Positions 25,865 through 36,698 of a DNA stretch of 64,000 bases are shown in pieces (positions within the stretch are counted from its first letter, which is position 1; each line of letters begins with the position of its first letter). A program made the position numbers and the translations under genes. The notes under the pieces are model-generated. The model was not told the origin of the DNA, did not search any database, and saw only the letters and a list, made by a program, of their open reading frames with translations. Source of the stretch: Pseudoalteromonas phenolica (lineage in GTDB: Bacteria; Pseudomonadota; Gammaproteobacteria; Enterobacterales; Alteromonadaceae); contig NZ_PNEC01000021.1 of assembly GCF_005886345.1 (NCBI RefSeq), forward strand, positions 1 to 64,000, read 5' to 3'.

Positions 25865-26209
25865 TTAGTTAGGTACGTCCGAGTTATTATCGTTCGAAAC
25901 TGGTACGTCTGAATCAGTAGGTGCTGTTTCTGTTGCCACAGGTGCTGAAAGATTCTCCCACTCATCAGTCTTTTTAATTTGACCAGCTGTTAAATTACCT
26001 AAAATGATGCTAAGTACGAAGAAAACAGTCGCTAGGATTGTTGTTGTCTTCGTCATGAAGTTTCCTGCACCAGAAGAGCCGAAAACTGTCGCAGATGCAC
26101 CCGCTCCGAATGAAGAGCCCATATCTGCGCCTTTACCTTGTTGGATTAAAATCATACCAACTAAAGCTAAAGAAATAATTAGGTAAACAACCAATAATAT
26201 CTCGTACAT
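25865..26209 (-). CDS. secG: Preprotein translocase subunit SecG
   Basis: Small inner-membrane part of the SecYEG channel. 114 residues: a first transmembrane helix (MYEILLVVYLIISLALVGMILIQQG), the conserved cytoplasmic loop KGADMGSSFGAGASATVFGSSGAGNFMTKTT, a second helix (ILATVFFVLSIILGN), then an acidic, low-complexity tail (ETAPTDSDVPVSNDNNS). Its start lies one base after the tpiA stop, so it is in the tpiA operon. The following tRNA-Leu shares the transcript. Confidence 0.96.
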   Translation of the reverse strand: MYEILLVVYLIISLALVGMILIQQGKGADMGSSFGAGASATVFGSSGAGNFMTKTTTILATVFFVLSIILGNLTAGQIKKTDEWENLSAPVATETAPTDSDVPVSNDNNSDVPN

Positions 26210-26210
26210 T

Positions 26211-26960
26211 TTATACGTTCCCTAATGCACTTTTGTAAATACTTAAAAAAGCATCTGCCTTAAGACTAGCGCCACCAATTAGGCCACCATCTATATCTGG
26301 CTGTGCAAATAACAAATCACTGTTAGAATCATTAACGCTTCCACCGTATAGGATGCGAAGCTCATTTGCGATATGACCATCATACTCGGCAATCATATCT
26401 CGAATAAATTTGTGCACTGCTTGTGCTTGTTCAGGTGATGCTGTTTTACCAGTACCAATTGCCCAAACGGGCTCGTATGCTATCACAGAGTTTGATAGTG
26501 ATGCTATACCTGAATGCTCAATTACAGCTTTAATTTGCTCAGCAACAACTTGTTCTGTTTCACCAGATTCTCTTTGAGATTCTGTTTCGCCTACACATAA
26601 AATCGGTGTTAAGGCATTTTCTTGTGCTTTGCTAAATTTTTTTGCTACAACTTCGTTCGACTCACCAAACAGGCTACGTCTTTCTGAGTGTCCTACAAGA
26701 GTGAACTCTGCACCAAGTTGTTTTGCTAGTTCTGCACTGGTTTCACCCGTATATGCACCTGAGTTGTTTTCAGATACTGTTTGCGTACCAGTTACAAAAC
26801 CTTTTTCAATTGCCGAGCTTAAAAGCATTGCTGGAGGAAATACAATAAGAGATGCTTTTTCTTCTATTTGGCCTAGCACTTTTGAAGAAACCTCTTCAAT
26901 AAGCTCTACCGAACCATTCATTTTCCAATTACCAGCGACAATTGGCTTACGTTGCGACAT
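26211..26960 (-). CDS. tpiA: Triosephosphate isomerase
   Basis: Interconverts dihydroxyacetone phosphate and glyceraldehyde-3-phosphate in glycolysis. Catalytic residues are visible: Lys in AGNWKMNGS, His in LVGHSERRSLFGE, Glu in VIAYEPVWAIGTGKTAS, and the phosphate loop YGGSVN...GGLIGGASLK. Start taken at MSQRKPIV, where GGAG lies 6 bp upstream, giving 249 residues; a farther ATG would add 15 unsupported residues. Lies between glmM and secG, an arrangement found in many gammaproteobacteria. Confidence 0.97.
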   Translation of the reverse strand: MSQRKPIVAGNWKMNGSVELIEEVSSKVLGQIEEKASLIVFPPAMLLSSAIEKGFVTGTQTVSENNSGAYTGETSAELAKQLGAEFTLVGHSERRSLFGESNEVVAKKFSKAQENALTPILCVGETESQRESGETEQVVAEQIKAVIEHSGIASLSNSVIAYEPVWAIGTGKTASPEQAQAVHKFIRDMIAEYDGHIANELRILYGGSVNDSNSDLLFAQPDIDGGLIGGASLKADAFLSIYKSALGNV

Positions 26961-27038
26961 ACGATACTCCGCATCAAAAGCGGGTGAGATACTAACTCGC
27001 CTCACCCAAAGTTACAAGAAATAAAATTGAAATTTTGT

Positions 27039-28379
27039 TTAATTGCTCACAGTTTCAACAACTTCGGCAATTTTTTGAGCGAAGTCTAGTACTTGCTTCT
27101 CTTGTTCCGCTTCAACCATGACGCGTACAACAGGCTCTGTACCAGATTTGCGAAGAAGAACTCGACCTTTGCCAGCAAGATCAGCTTCTACTTCTTTCAC
27201 TGCGGCTTTTACTTCGTCGGCTTGTGTTGGATCAGTGCCAGCTTGATACTTTACATTGATCATTTTCATTGGATACTTCTGGAAACCCGCACCCAAGTCT
27301 TTCAATGTTTTATTTTGCGATACCATGGCTGTTAGTACCTGCAAACTTGAGACAATACCGTCACCAGTAGAAATCAGGTCAAGATTCAGTACGTGACCAG
27401 AACTCTCGCCACCTATCTTCCAGCCTTTTTCCTTTAAAAGCTCGATAACGTAGCGGTCACCTACTTTACTACGCGCAAAATCAATACCTTTGGCTTTAAG
27501 CGCATTTTCGAGGCCCATGTTTGACATCACAGTACCAACAACACCGCCACCTAAATTATTCTCTTGGTGTGCCTGACACGCAATGATATACACGATATCA
27601 TCGCCATCGAATACGCGGCCATTATGATCAACCATCATTACTCGGTCACCATCACCATCGTATGCAATACCAACATCCGCTTTATGCTCCAACACTTTTT
27701 GCTTTAAGCTATCAACATGCGTTGCACCGCATTCTAGATTGATGTTTGTGCCATTTGGTTCACAGGCATGACAAATGACTTCTGCGCCTAACTCACGCAT
27801 TACATCAGGGGCAATGTGGTAAGTTGCACCGTTTGCGCAATCAAGAACGACTTTTAAACCCTCTAGAGACAATTCATTTGGAAATAAGCCTTTACAAAAC
27901 TCGATATAACGACCATCTGCGTTGTCCAGACGACGTGCTTTACCTAGCTTTTCAGAAGGCACACAAGTCATTTCTTCATCAAGCATAGCCTCAATTTCAA
28001 GCTCAACTTCATCGCCAAGCTTTAAACCTTTACCATTGAAGAACTTAATGCCGTTGTCATGGTATGGGTTGTGAGATGCACTGATCACAATACCGGCTTC
28101 GGCACGAAATGTTTGTGTTAAATACGCAACAGCCGGTGTCGGCATTGGGCCAAGTAAAACAACATCAATGCCAGCAGCAATTAATCCTGCTTCTAGTGAT
28201 GTTTCTAAAAGATAGCCAGAAATACGGGTATCTTTACCGATAATTACTTTTTTAGTGCCAGATTTAGATAAAACCTTACCTGCTGCCCAACCTAATTTAA
28301 GTGCGAACTCGGGCGTAATTGGAAATTCGCCGACTAGACCTCGGACACCATCAGTGCCGAAATACTTTCTTGTTGTCAT
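27039..28379 (-). CDS. glmM: Phosphoglucosamine mutase
   Basis: Converts glucosamine-6-phosphate to glucosamine-1-phosphate for peptidoglycan and LPS precursors. The phosphoserine loop [19 protein letters not shown] (about residue 102), metal loop [12 protein letters not shown] and sugar loop GGESSGH are present, as is the C-terminal [15 protein letters not shown] phosphate site. Start at [14 protein letters not shown] gives 446 residues, as in E. coli (445). The ATG overlaps the folP stop by four bases (ATGA), so translation is coupled. Confidence 0.97.
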   Translation of the reverse strand: MTTRKYFGTDGVRGLVGEFPITPEFALKLGWAAGKVLSKSGTKKVIIGKDTRISGYLLETSLEAGLIAAGIDVVLLGPMPTPAVAYLTQTFRAEAGIVISASHNPYHDNGIKFFNGKGLKLGDEVELEIEAMLDEEMTCVPSEKLGKARRLDNADGRYIEFCKGLFPNELSLEGLKVVLDCANGATYHIAPDVMRELGAEVICHACEPNGTNINLECGATHVDSLKQKVLEHKADVGIAYDGDGDRVMMVDHNGRVFDGDDIVYIIACQAHQENNLGGGVVGTVMSNMGLENALKAKGIDFARSKVGDRYVIELLKEKGWKIGGESSGHVLNLDLISTGDGIVSSLQVLTAMVSQNKTLKDLGAGFQKYPMKMINVKYQAGTDPTQADEVKAAVKEVEADLAGKGRVLLRKSGTEPVVRVMVEAEQEKQVLDFAQKIAEVVETVSN

Positions 28380-29224
28380 AAGGGTGTTACTCCATTTCTT
28401 GCTGCCTGCCATACACCAATGACATCAGCCGTTTCTTTCACATCATGAACGCGAATAATATGTGCCCCTTTTTGAGCACATAACAATGCACCTGCTAAAC
28501 TGGCTGCAACACGTTCACTTGTTTCTCTATTCAAAAGTTGTCCAAACATAGATTTTCGAGATAAGCCTGCCAATAGTGGTAAACCTAGTGTCGAAAATTT
28601 ATTGAATTTGTCTAAGATTTCAAAGTTATGACTCAATGTTTTGCCGAAACCAAAACCGGGATCGAGTATGATCCTATTTTGATTAATGCCAGCTTTACTG
28701 CACGTTAAAACTCGCTCTTCAAAAAACTGATTTATCTCTGAAATAAGGTTTTCATAAGTAGGGTTTGTTTGCATCGTGCGAGGTTGACCTTGCATATGCA
28801 TTAAACAAACGGGTACATCGGAGTATTTTGCTGCGACTTCTAATGCACCAGGCTCTTGAAGCGCTCTGACATCATTAATAATGTCTGCACCGGCTTCAAT
28901 AGCCGCTTCCATGACACCAGCTTTACTGGTATCAATCGAAATCACACAATCAGAGGCTTCTCGAATACGCTTGATTACAGGTATAACACGTTGAAGCTCC
29001 TCTTGAAGAGCAACGTCTGGTGCACCTGGACGAGTCGATTCACCACCAATATCTAAAATTTCAGCGCCTTCCTCAATCAAACGCATAGCTTGTTTAAACG
29101 CGGCATCAACAGAATTGTAACTACCGCCATCTGAAAATGAATCAGGTGTAACATTAACAATACCCATGATAATCGGTTTGTTTAAATCCAGCTTTCTGTT
29201 TCTTGGAAGAGATAATTGGGTCAT
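28376..29224 (-). CDS. folP: Dihydropteroate synthase
   Basis: Joins 4-aminobenzoate to the pterin pyrophosphate in folate synthesis; the target of sulfonamides. Hallmarks: [16 protein letters not shown] near residue 20, [71 protein letters not shown], and HIIRVHDV at the end. Length 282 matches the family. No obvious substitution in the sulfonamide loop can be judged by eye. It follows ftsH after 150 bp containing a terminator, so readthrough or an own promoter must serve it. Confidence 0.97.
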   Translation of the reverse strand: MTQLSLPRNRKLDLNKPIIMGIVNVTPDSFSDGGSYNSVDAAFKQAMRLIEEGAEILDIGGESTRPGAPDVALQEELQRVIPVIKRIREASDCVISIDTSKAGVMEAAIEAGADIINDVRALQEPGALEVAAKYSDVPVCLMHMQGQPRTMQTNPTYENLISEINQFFEERVLTCSKAGINQNRIILDPGFGFGKTLSHNFEILDKFNKFSTLGLPLLAGLSRKSMFGQLLNRETSERVAASLAGALLCAQKGAHIIRVHDVKETADVIGVWQAARNGVTPL

Positions 29225-29344
29225 GTGGTTTAGAAGCGTCCTTTAACGTATTTATTTCACCTTATTCGTAAAAGGAGTTTCGAAATAAAAGATAAAAATT
29301 ACTAAACGCAATTCTATATGCTAAGTGAAGAAATTAAAATAAAA

Positions 29345-29364
29345 AGCCCCGATAAATCGGGGCT
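29345..29364 (-). terminator. Terminator after ftsH
   Basis: AGCCCCGAT and ATCGGGGCT pair with an AA centre; on the minus strand followed by TTTTTATTTT. It lies between ftsH and folP and would separate or attenuate expression of folP-glmM-tpiA-secG from that of rlmE-ftsH. Confidence 0.88.
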
Positions 29365-29378
29365 CTTATTAAGATTAA

Positions 29379-31331
29379 TTACTCTTTGCTATCATCCAGC
29401 TCGTTTGTTGGTCTCGATGCCTGTTCTGAGTCATTTGATTCAGGCTCAGGTTTAGCTTCAGGTTTAGAATCAACCTTTGCTTTAGGCTCTGGCTTTTGAT
29501 CATGCGCATCACGAGGAGGACGAACCTCTTTGCGTTCCATCAGGTCGTCAATTTGACCCGCATCGATGGTTTCGTACTTCATTAACGCATCTTTCATGGT
29601 GTGAAGGATATCCATGTTATCTTTTAAGATTTTCTCAGCACGGTCGTAGTTGCGAGTAACAAAATCTTTAATTTCAGAGTCAATTAATTTAGCTGTTTCA
29701 TCTGACATGCCTGACATACGATGAGAACCGCCGCCCATGTACATTTCACCTTGCTCTTCTAAGTACATCTGAGGACCAAGTTTAGAACTTAAACCCCACT
29801 GAGTTACCATTTTCTTGGCGATGTCTGTTGCACGCTCGATGTCGTTACTCGCACCAGTCGTTACTTTGTCATCACCATAAATCAATGCTTCTGCAATTCG
29901 ACCACCATAAAGGCTTGAAAGCATTGACTCTAAATGCTCTTTAGAGTGGCTTACACGGTCTTGCTCAGGTAAGTACATGGTTACACCCAGTGCGCGGCCA
30001 CGAGGAATGATTGAAACTTTGTAAACTGGGTCATGCTCTGGTACTAAACGACCAACAATTGCGTGACCAGCCTCGTGATAAGCTGTCATTTCTTTCTCGT
30101 GCTCGCTCATCACCATAGACTTACGCTCAGCCCCCATCATGATCTTATCTTTAGCTGCATCAAATTCAGCCATGCTCACTTTACGCTTGTTACCACGAGC
30201 GGCAAATAGTGCTGCTTCATTTACAAGGTTTGCAAGGTCTGCACCTGAGAAACCAGGTGTACCACGAGCAATCACTGATGCTTGTACATTTTCATCAAGT
30301 GGTACTTTGCGCATGTGAACATTAAGAATTTGTTCACGACCACGTATATCTGGTAAACCAACCACAACTTGACGGTCAAAACGACCAGGACGAAGTAGTG
30401 CTGGATCAAGTACATCAGGACGGTTAGTCGCAGCAATTACTATGATGCCTTCATTACCTTCAAAACCATCCATTTCTACAAGCATCTGGTTTAGTGTTTG
30501 CTCACGCTCATCGTGACCACCACCCATACCAGCACCACGCTTACGACCAACAGCATCGATTTCATCGATGAAGATGATACAAGGTGCCGCTTTTTTAGCT
30601 TGTTCGAACATGTCACGTACACGTGAAGCACCCACACCTACAAACATTTCTACAAAGTCAGAACCTGAAATTGTAAAGAAAGGTACTTTCGCTTCACCCG
30701 CAACTGCTTTTGCAAGAAGCGTTTTACCGGTACCTGGAGGACCAACCATTAGCACGCCTTTAGGTATGCTGCCACCAAGTTTTTGGAATTTAGATGGGTC
30801 ACGAAGGAAGTCTACAAGCTCTGTAACATCTTCTTTTGCTTCGTCACAGCCAGCAACATCAGCAAATGTTGTCTTAACTTGATCTTCGCTCATTAGACGC
30901 GCTTTACTCTTACCAAATGACATAGCGCCTTTGCCGCCACCGCCCTGCATTTGACGCATGAAGAAGATCCATACACCAATAAGCAGTAACATTGGGAACC
31001 ATGAGATAAAGATGTTTGCTAAGAATGACTGCTCTTCAGGTGCAACACCCTTAACGTTTACGTCATTTTTAAGCAAATCGTTAATTAAATCCTCATCATA
31101 CATAGGCATGATCGTCTGGAAGCGTTCACCGTTTCCTTTAACACCTGAGATAGTACCTGTACTTCTGTCGATATTGACATCACGTACTGCACCGCTACGC
31201 ACTTCTTTTACAAACTGCGTGTAACTCGTTTGACGATCAAATTGATCGTTTCCATTGAAGCTCTGGAACACTGTCATCAGCACTACTGCGATAACCAACC
31301 AGAGTATTAAGTTCTTTGCCATGTCGCTCAA
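29379..31331 (-). CDS. ftsH: ATP-dependent zinc metalloprotease FtsH
   Basis: Membrane-bound AAA+ protease that degrades misassembled membrane proteins and regulators. It has two transmembrane helices (about residues 7-24 and 103-122), Walker [18 protein letters not shown] near 195, Walker [15 protein letters not shown], the SRH arginines in [10 protein letters not shown], and the zinc site HEAGHAIVG near residue 420. The C-terminus is acidic, with a [19 protein letters not shown] repeat-like tail. A TTG start with GAGG 8 bp upstream is kept; the ATG three codons later also works. It follows rlmE, as in E. coli. Confidence 0.98.
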   Translation of the reverse strand: MSDMAKNLILWLVIAVVLMTVFQSFNGNDQFDRQTSYTQFVKEVRSGAVRDVNIDRSTGTISGVKGNGERFQTIMPMYDEDLINDLLKNDVNVKGVAPEEQSFLANIFISWFPMLLLIGVWIFFMRQMQGGGGKGAMSFGKSKARLMSEDQVKTTFADVAGCDEAKEDVTELVDFLRDPSKFQKLGGSIPKGVLMVGPPGTGKTLLAKAVAGEAKVPFFTISGSDFVEMFVGVGASRVRDMFEQAKKAAPCIIFIDEIDAVGRKRGAGMGGGHDEREQTLNQMLVEMDGFEGNEGIIVIAATNRPDVLDPALLRPGRFDRQVVVGLPDIRGREQILNVHMRKVPLDENVQASVIARGTPGFSGADLANLVNEAALFAARGNKRKVSMAEFDAAKDKIMMGAERKSMVMSEHEKEMTAYHEAGHAIVGRLVPEHDPVYKVSIIPRGRALGVTMYLPEQDRVSHSKEHLESMLSSLYGGRIAEALIYGDDKVTTGASNDIERATDIAKKMVTQWGLSSKLGPQMYLEEQGEMYMGGGSHRMSGMSDETAKLIDSEIKDFVTRNYDRAEKILKDNMDILHTMKDALMKYETIDAGQIDDLMERKEVRPPRDAHDQKPEPKAKVDSKPEAKPEPESNDSEQASRPTNELDDSKE

Positions 31332-31391
31332 GGAGTTAACCTCTTGTATCTAAAAATTATTTAAATTCAACTATAATGCATTTCAACTGTA

Positions 31392-32021
31392 CTACAGTTT
31401 GTAGCCTGTCGCCACTATATATACTTCCCTAGATCTTGGACGCGATGCTTTGGGTTTACGAATTTTGACTACTTTAAAACAATTACGTACTTCTTGCACA
31501 AATTGATCAAAACCTTCCCCTTGGAATACTTTGACAGCAAATGCACCATTTGCTTTTAAAACTTGGTGGCACATATCTAACGCTAGTTCAACTAAATACA
31601 TACTGCCAGCTTGGTCAGTACTCATGTTACCACTCATATTCGGCGCCATATCTGAAAAGACCACGTCAACATTTTTGCCGTTAATTCGATCTAGTAACGC
31701 GTCAAGTACAGATTCTTCTCTAAAATCACCTTGTAAAAAGTCTACACCAGCCAGTGAGTCCATTGGTAAGATATCACACGCAATAACCTGCCCTTTATCA
31801 CTCACTTCTTCAGCTAGATATTGCGACCAACTTCCTGGCGCTGCACCTAGGTCCACTACAGTCATACCAGGTCTGAGCAGTTTATCTTTCTGTTGTATTT
31901 CTTCTAATTTGAAAATTGCACGCGAACGGAAACCTCGTTTTTGTGCTTCATGAACATAAGGGTCATCAACATGTTCTTTTAACCAGCGTTTTGAGCTCGC
32001 TGAGTGCTTTTTATTTGCCAT
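31392..32021 (-). CDS. rlmE: 23S rRNA (uridine-2'-O-)-methyltransferase
   Basis: SAM-dependent enzyme methylating the ribose of U2552 in the 50S A-loop. [42 protein letters not shown] carries the first catalytic Lys and the SAM-binding [19 protein letters not shown] holds the catalytic Asp; [13 protein letters not shown] the second Lys; [10 protein letters not shown] the final Glu (K-D-K-E tetrad). 209 residues, as in E. coli RrmJ. Same operon as ftsH, divergent from yhbY. Confidence 0.97.
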   Translation of the reverse strand: MANKKHSASSKRWLKEHVDDPYVHEAQKRGFRSRAIFKLEEIQQKDKLLRPGMTVVDLGAAPGSWSQYLAEEVSDKGQVIACDILPMDSLAGVDFLQGDFREESVLDALLDRINGKNVDVVFSDMAPNMSGNMSTDQAGSMYLVELALDMCHQVLKANGAFAVKVFQGEGFDQFVQEVRNCFKVVKIRKPKASRPRSREVYIVATGYKL

Positions 32022-32105
32022 ATTAACTGCAACTCATTAGTAATATTCTGTAGATGGCGGTAGAATAGCGATAATTCAAGCCTAAGATTAGTAAATATTA
32101 CCAAT

Positions 32106-32399
32106 ATGACATTATCAAATAAACAGAAACAGTACCTAAAAGGTCTAGCTCACCCACTAAAACCAGTTGTTTTACTTGGTGCAAATGGGCTAACTGAAGG
32201 CGTAATGTTAGAAATTGATCATTCTTTAGACATTCACGAATTAATCAAAGTGAAAGTACCGACGAATGACAGAGAAACTAAACAACTAATTTTTGACGCA
32301 ATTGTAAGAGAAACAAAAGCGCATAAAGTTCAAGTGATTGGTCACGTTATCGTGCTATATCGCCAAAGCGAAGATAAGAAAATTCAACTTCCTCGCTAA
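32106..32399 (+). CDS. yhbY: CRS1/YhbY-type RNA-binding protein
   Basis: A 97-residue CRM-domain protein associated with ribosome assembly. The whole chain is one CRM domain: LSNKQKQYLKGLAHPLKPVVLLGANGLTEGVMLEIDHSLDIHELIKVKV with the GANGLTE loop in place of GxxG, then VQVIGHVIVLYRQSEDKKIQLPR. It diverges from rlmE as in E. coli. The last four bases overlap the end of the convergent serine hydrolase gene. Confidence 0.95.
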   Translation: MTLSNKQKQYLKGLAHPLKPVVLLGANGLTEGVMLEIDHSLDIHELIKVKVPTNDRETKQLIFDAIVRETKAHKVQVIGHVIVLYRQSEDKKIQLPR

Positions 32400-33565
32400 A
32401 CTTCCTCGTCAACAGCATTTGCTGTTGACGTCTCCTTCCACTCAATTGCCTGCTTAATAAACTCAACTGTTAATTCATTTATCAAACCACTCTCAGCGTT
32501 AAGTAACATACTATAGCCTATGTTCATTGAAGGAATGACCACAATGTCAGTCCGATAACCCTGTACCCAGCCACTGTGATAAAACAATAAAGTGCCTTCA
32601 AAATCATAGATGCGCCAGCCTAGACCATAATGCGCTTCCTTAACGTGCTTGCGCCAAATTCTTCTTTTAAGCTCTCTTTTTGTTTGCACGTAAGGCCTAG
32701 ATTGCACAGTCAATGCGTCTAATGAAAGTACTTCCGGAAAATGCCCAAGTTGCGCTTTTAGCCAAAAGACCATATCAGCAGCACTCGCATTTACACCGGC
32801 TGCAGGCAATACTTTGTAATAATTGCTCTTTAATCTAGCTGTATGCCAACGTTTTCTACCTAACACGTGAGGCGCTGCAAAATTTTTGTCTTTGGTTAAA
32901 TTTTCTAAACCAACACCACCATCTCGCATACCCAAAGGCGCAAATAAAAACTCTTCAACCCAAGTCTTGTAATCAAGACCTGTTTTGGCTTTTATCACCC
33001 TATCGATCAAGCTGAACATAACATTTTGATAGCCATAACATTGACTAGGCCTACAAATGGGGTCAATCTCAAAAAGCTTATCGGTTATATCAATATAACT
33101 CATTCTTGACTCAACAAGATTATCGTAGGCGTTGGGTACGATACCACTTGAGTGACTGAGTAGATGGAATACCTTCAGGTTTTTGAAATCTGAGCTTTGT
33201 GCTTGTGGGAGGTAATGGCTTATTCTTCTATCTAAATCTATTTGACCTTCAGCAGCAAGCTTTGCACTAAGAGAGCCTGCGAACGTTTTTGATACTGACG
33301 CTAAACGAAATCGAGTATGGGCATCAACTTTTCTACCTTGTTTGACTTTTGTTCGGCCAAACCCTTTTTTAAAGTAACTATCATCACCTTGAACGATACT
33401 TAATGCTGCACCGGGAATGGATTTTTCTTTTAGTTTTGTTTCGACTTGCTTAGAATAGCGATTTACAAATTGCTGCCACTGTTGCTGCTCGGTGTTATCG
33501 TTTTTATTTAATGCCAAACATTCAACGGTGAAGAGCCCCATAACTGCGTAAATCAGGGTCTTCAT
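32396..33565 (-). CDS. Exported serine hydrolase, beta-lactamase/class C fold
   Basis: A 389-residue penicillin-binding-like hydrolase. It has a signal peptide (MKTLIYAVMGLFTVECLA), catalytic S-x-x-K in RLASVSKTFAGSL around residue 90, Y-x-N in QCYGYQNVMFSL, and a final HSG motif LLFYHSGWVQGY in the place of KTG. Such proteins are DD-peptidases or esterases rather than true resistance enzymes, so no resistance is inferred. Start at the second ATG, where AGGAG lies upstream. Its end overlaps yhbY by four bases. Confidence 0.85.
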   Translation of the reverse strand: MKTLIYAVMGLFTVECLALNKNDNTEQQQWQQFVNRYSKQVETKLKEKSIPGAALSIVQGDDSYFKKGFGRTKVKQGRKVDAHTRFRLASVSKTFAGSLSAKLAAEGQIDLDRRISHYLPQAQSSDFKNLKVFHLLSHSSGIVPNAYDNLVESRMSYIDITDKLFEIDPICRPSQCYGYQNVMFSLIDRVIKAKTGLDYKTWVEEFLFAPLGMRDGGVGLENLTKDKNFAAPHVLGRKRWHTARLKSNYYKVLPAAGVNASAADMVFWLKAQLGHFPEVLSLDALTVQSRPYVQTKRELKRRIWRKHVKEAHYGLGWRIYDFEGTLLFYHSGWVQGYRTDIVVIPSMNIGYSMLLNAESGLINELTVEFIKQAIEWKETSTANAVDEEV

Positions 33566-33655
33566 AAAAATTGCTCCTGTTTTCATAACAGCATTCTAAC
33601 ATTTTGGCTGTTGTTGTCTTGTGTTTGGGAAAATATTTATTTCTGAGGAGTTTCA

Positions 33656-34465
33656 ATGCAAAAGTTGTCGGTACTAGGAATTGGCATTTTATTCAGTTCT
33701 GCATGTAGCTTTACACCTCAGCTTGCACCTGAACTAAGTGTGCCAAACAAGCCTTTATTAAAGAAAGAGATCGTTTTCTTAACTTATAACGCCGAGCAAT
33801 CTCCGCTTAAAATAAAGTCAGTACAATTACCTGCCCACCCTATTCATCAAAGTGATAAGGTCAGAATTGATTCAAAGTCTTTACAACTCACTGGTGAACA
33901 AAAACATAATTTAGAAACTTTATTAACTGAGAAAGGTTTAATTGTCACTGATAATAATAACGCAGACTATGTGTTGACGGTTCAACAATTCAGCGTGAAC
34001 AAGCAACCTGATCTCGAGCTACCCTTGATTAAGCCTCAAGGTCAAACTCAACAAAAAGCTGCTAACTTAGCTAAAGCTAACTCGTCAATAGCCTGCGCAA
34101 ATAGTGAAGTAAAAATTAGTTTTCGCTTGAACCACAGAAAAAGCGCCGATGTAGTTTGGATCTCTCAAGCAGGACTTTCTAGCCATACATATATAAATCA
34201 GCCGGTTGTCTACAAATTTACACAACAGCAAATTGTGACAAACGAACAAAATATATTAGATTTTGTTCGCAAACAAAACACAGAAGAAGCTCGCAAAGAA
34301 AGGTTTGATAAAGTTGTAACAATTCCTCAATATCAAATTGGCTATAACACTTCTCCCTTAACTAAAGTCTCAGGTATATGTAGTGCACAGCAAGTATCAT
34401 CTATTACATCAGAGATAGAAACACACCTTATCACAGAGCTCATTGCTAAGCTCAAAGTGCAATAA
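33656..34465 (+). CDS. Lipoprotein of unknown function
   Basis: A 269-residue protein with lipoprotein signal (MQKLSVLGIGILFSSAC, lipobox SSAC). The mature part is not recognised. A segment near residue 80-115 (LQLTGEQKHNLETLLTEKGLIVTDNNNADYVLTVQQF) resembles the alpha-beta pattern of periplasmic assembly or secretin-associated lipoproteins, where a low-copy partner binds. Cysteines near residues 148 and 244 may pair. GAGGAG lies 7 bp before the start. Monocistronic by position; function unknown. Confidence 0.6.
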   Translation: MQKLSVLGIGILFSSACSFTPQLAPELSVPNKPLLKKEIVFLTYNAEQSPLKIKSVQLPAHPIHQSDKVRIDSKSLQLTGEQKHNLETLLTEKGLIVTDNNNADYVLTVQQFSVNKQPDLELPLIKPQGQTQQKAANLAKANSSIACANSEVKISFRLNHRKSADVVWISQAGLSSHTYINQPVVYKFTQQQIVTNEQNILDFVRKQNTEEARKERFDKVVTIPQYQIGYNTSPLTKVSGICSAQQVSSITSEIETHLITELIAKLKVQ

Positions 34466-34592
34466 ACACTTTTTTACAGTATTGATTGTCAATGGGCGAT
34501 TATAATTTACTAAGATTAATATTTTACTAGCCTGTTATCCAAAGTAATTGGCAGAACTGTAACGAAATTACTTCAGTATTAGTGAGGGAAAA

Positions 34593-35300
34593 ATGGAAAA
34601 CTACGCCACTATTTTATTAGTAGAAGATGATGAATCGTTAGCCCAGTGGGTTGCAGAGTATTTAGACAATCAAGGCTATACGACTCATATTTGTTATCGC
34701 GGAGACGAAGCCGTCGCTAGAGTAAAAGAAGTTACACCTGATATTGTATTGCTTGATATTATGTTGCCTGGCCAAGATGGTATCAGTGTTTGTAGGGATT
34801 TAAGGCAGTTTTATAATAATCCCATTGTTATGATGACAGCAAAAGATGAAGAAATGGACGAAGTCATTGGCCTTGAAGTTGGTGCGAGTGATTATGTTAT
34901 AAAACCAGTGCGTCCAAGAGCATTACTTGCACGTATTAAGTCTTTACTTCGCTCTGCCGAGCAAACCTCACCTGCAACTGAAATTGACAAAGATAATATT
35001 CAAGTCGGTACATTACATATTGATACGCTAGCTCGCAAAGTAACTTTAGATGGTATTGAAGTTGCAATTTCCAGTGCTGAATATTTGTTACTGCACTTCT
35101 TGGCTAGTAATGCTGGTGAAGTTGTATCAAGGGATGCGGTATTTAAAGCGACCAAAGGCAGAGAATATGACGGGTTAGATAGAAGTGTCGATGTTCTTAT
35201 TTCTGCACTTCGAAAAAAATTTAATGATGACCCTCAAAACCCTGAAAAGTTTAAAACTGTTTGGGGCAAAGGCTATTTAATGGTTCCTACTGCTTGGTAA
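34593..35300 (+). CDS. OmpR-family response regulator, RstA-like
   Basis: A 235-residue regulator. The receiver domain (residues 4-120) has the acidic pair EDDE, phospho-acceptor Asp in VLLDIMLPGQDG (about residue 55), Thr in MMTAKD and Lys in YVIKPVRPRALLARI. The winged helix (140-232) has SAEYLLLHFLASNAGEVVSRDAVF and DRSVDVLISALRKKFNDDP. Overall it follows E. coli RstA closely (ICRDLR-like VCRDLRQFY, GASDY). The sensor kinase gene starts 7 bp after it. Confidence 0.9.
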   Translation: MENYATILLVEDDESLAQWVAEYLDNQGYTTHICYRGDEAVARVKEVTPDIVLLDIMLPGQDGISVCRDLRQFYNNPIVMMTAKDEEMDEVIGLEVGASDYVIKPVRPRALLARIKSLLRSAEQTSPATEIDKDNIQVGTLHIDTLARKVTLDGIEVAISSAEYLLLHFLASNAGEVVSRDAVFKATKGREYDGLDRSVDVLISALRKKFNDDPQNPEKFKTVWGKGYLMVPTAW

Positions 35301-35307
35301 GTATTTT

Positions 35308-36597
35308 TTGAAAAAACTTTATCTGTATTTACTCGCAAGCGCTCTCTTATCTATCGTTGTCTTGGGTTGGTTGATTGATACCTTTAATCAGCAGGCACTT
35401 TCTGCGGAAGATGAGTTCGTCTGGCAGCGCAATATAACTGGCGGCTTTATTAAACAATTAGAAAGGCAGCCAGCAACCAGCCGTGTTGACTTTGCCAAAG
35501 TGATTAGTAAAGAATTCTCATTAGATGTTAGTTACAAAAATGGGGAAAGCCTTGCTCTTCCTGCAGAATTAAAAAATGAAATGTTCTCTGACAAAGGCCT
35601 GCTGCTAGAAGATGAAATGGGGTTTTATTTATTAAAATCATCAAGACAACTTATCCCTGACTACATAGAATTACGATTAAACAAAACTCAGCAGCAACAA
35701 AATAGTGATGTACTTCTCACCTTACTATTTTATTCAGGGGTTTGCACTTTTATGTGGTTTATTCTGTCCCCTTTGGCAAAACGACTCAATGTTTTAACGA
35801 ATAAAGCAAAGCAATTTGCAGCAGGGGATTTTTCAACACGTATAAACTCAGATAAATTCACGTATATTAAAGATGTAGAGCTCACATTTAATGCCATGGC
35901 GAGCAAAATTGAAAAATTAATGGCTGAGAATAAGCTTATGGCCTCAAGTTTATCTCATGATATTCGCACGCCAGTTGCCTGTATGCGCTTTGCATTAGAT
36001 GCTGCTATAGATGAGCCTGATATCAAGAAACTGCGAAATATCCTATTTCGGATGGAAAAAGATCTAGATCAAATGGAAGATATGCTTAAGTCATATTTAT
36101 CATTTGCCACCCTAGAACAAAAATCTCATTTGCTCAATTTTGAAACCGTTCAAGCTTCACAGTACCTCAAGGATGTCAGTGAGCAAATTCAGCCTAAATT
36201 GAAAAAAGCAGATTTAAATTTATTAACTGAGTTAAATGTAAACTTCAACGTAACAGCTGATTTACATTGGCTAGCTCGAGCGATTACAAATTTATTAAGT
36301 AATGCCTGTGATTTCGCCAAAAGTGACATTCAGATATCAAGCTATGACGATGCCCAGTTCATATATATTGAAGTGGAAGATGATGGTCCTGGGATTGCCC
36401 CAGAAAACTGGCACAAAGTTTTTAGCCCGTTTTTTCAAGAGGAAAACCATAGAAACCGTGCAGGTAAGAGCTATGGACTCGGCTTAGCTATCGTCACAAA
36501 AGTCGTCGACTGGCACCATGGCCGCGCCTCTGTTTCTCAATCAGAAAGTTTAGGGGGGGCTAAGTTCACTATTCGTTTACCTAAACGCCTTAACTAA
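35308..36597 (+). CDS. Sensor histidine kinase, RstB-like
   Basis: A 429-residue membrane kinase. First transmembrane helix at residues 3-23, periplasmic domain of roughly 110 residues, second helix near 138-158, HAMP linker (LAKRLNVLTNKAKQFAAGDFSTRIN), HisKA box SLSHDIRTPVACMRFALD (His about 218), N box LLSNACDFA, G boxes DDGPGIAP and GKSYGLGLAIV. Only a TTG start gives the first helix, and its ribosome site is weak. The periplasmic domain is short, as in RstB, so the signal cannot be predicted. Confidence 0.9.
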   Translation: MKKLYLYLLASALLSIVVLGWLIDTFNQQALSAEDEFVWQRNITGGFIKQLERQPATSRVDFAKVISKEFSLDVSYKNGESLALPAELKNEMFSDKGLLLEDEMGFYLLKSSRQLIPDYIELRLNKTQQQQNSDVLLTLLFYSGVCTFMWFILSPLAKRLNVLTNKAKQFAAGDFSTRINSDKFTYIKDVELTFNAMASKIEKLMAENKLMASSLSHDIRTPVACMRFALDAAIDEPDIKKLRNILFRMEKDLDQMEDMLKSYLSFATLEQKSHLLNFETVQASQYLKDVSEQIQPKLKKADLNLLTELNVNFNVTADLHWLARAITNLLSNACDFAKSDIQISSYDDAQFIYIEVEDDGPGIAPENWHKVFSPFFQEENHRNRAGKSYGLGLAIVTKVVDWHHGRASVSQSESLGGAKFTIRLPKRLN

Positions 36598-36698
36598 TAA
36601 TGACTAAACAAATATTCATTTTAGACAAAGACTTTTTATTTTTTTTCATATGAAGTAGATTGTCATCCATCCCTTAGAATATCGAAGAATAACAAAAT

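Noticed and set aside
30568..31224. Plus-strand open frames opposite ftsH
   Set aside because: Shadow frames of a highly conserved gene, without ribosome sites or protein-like features.
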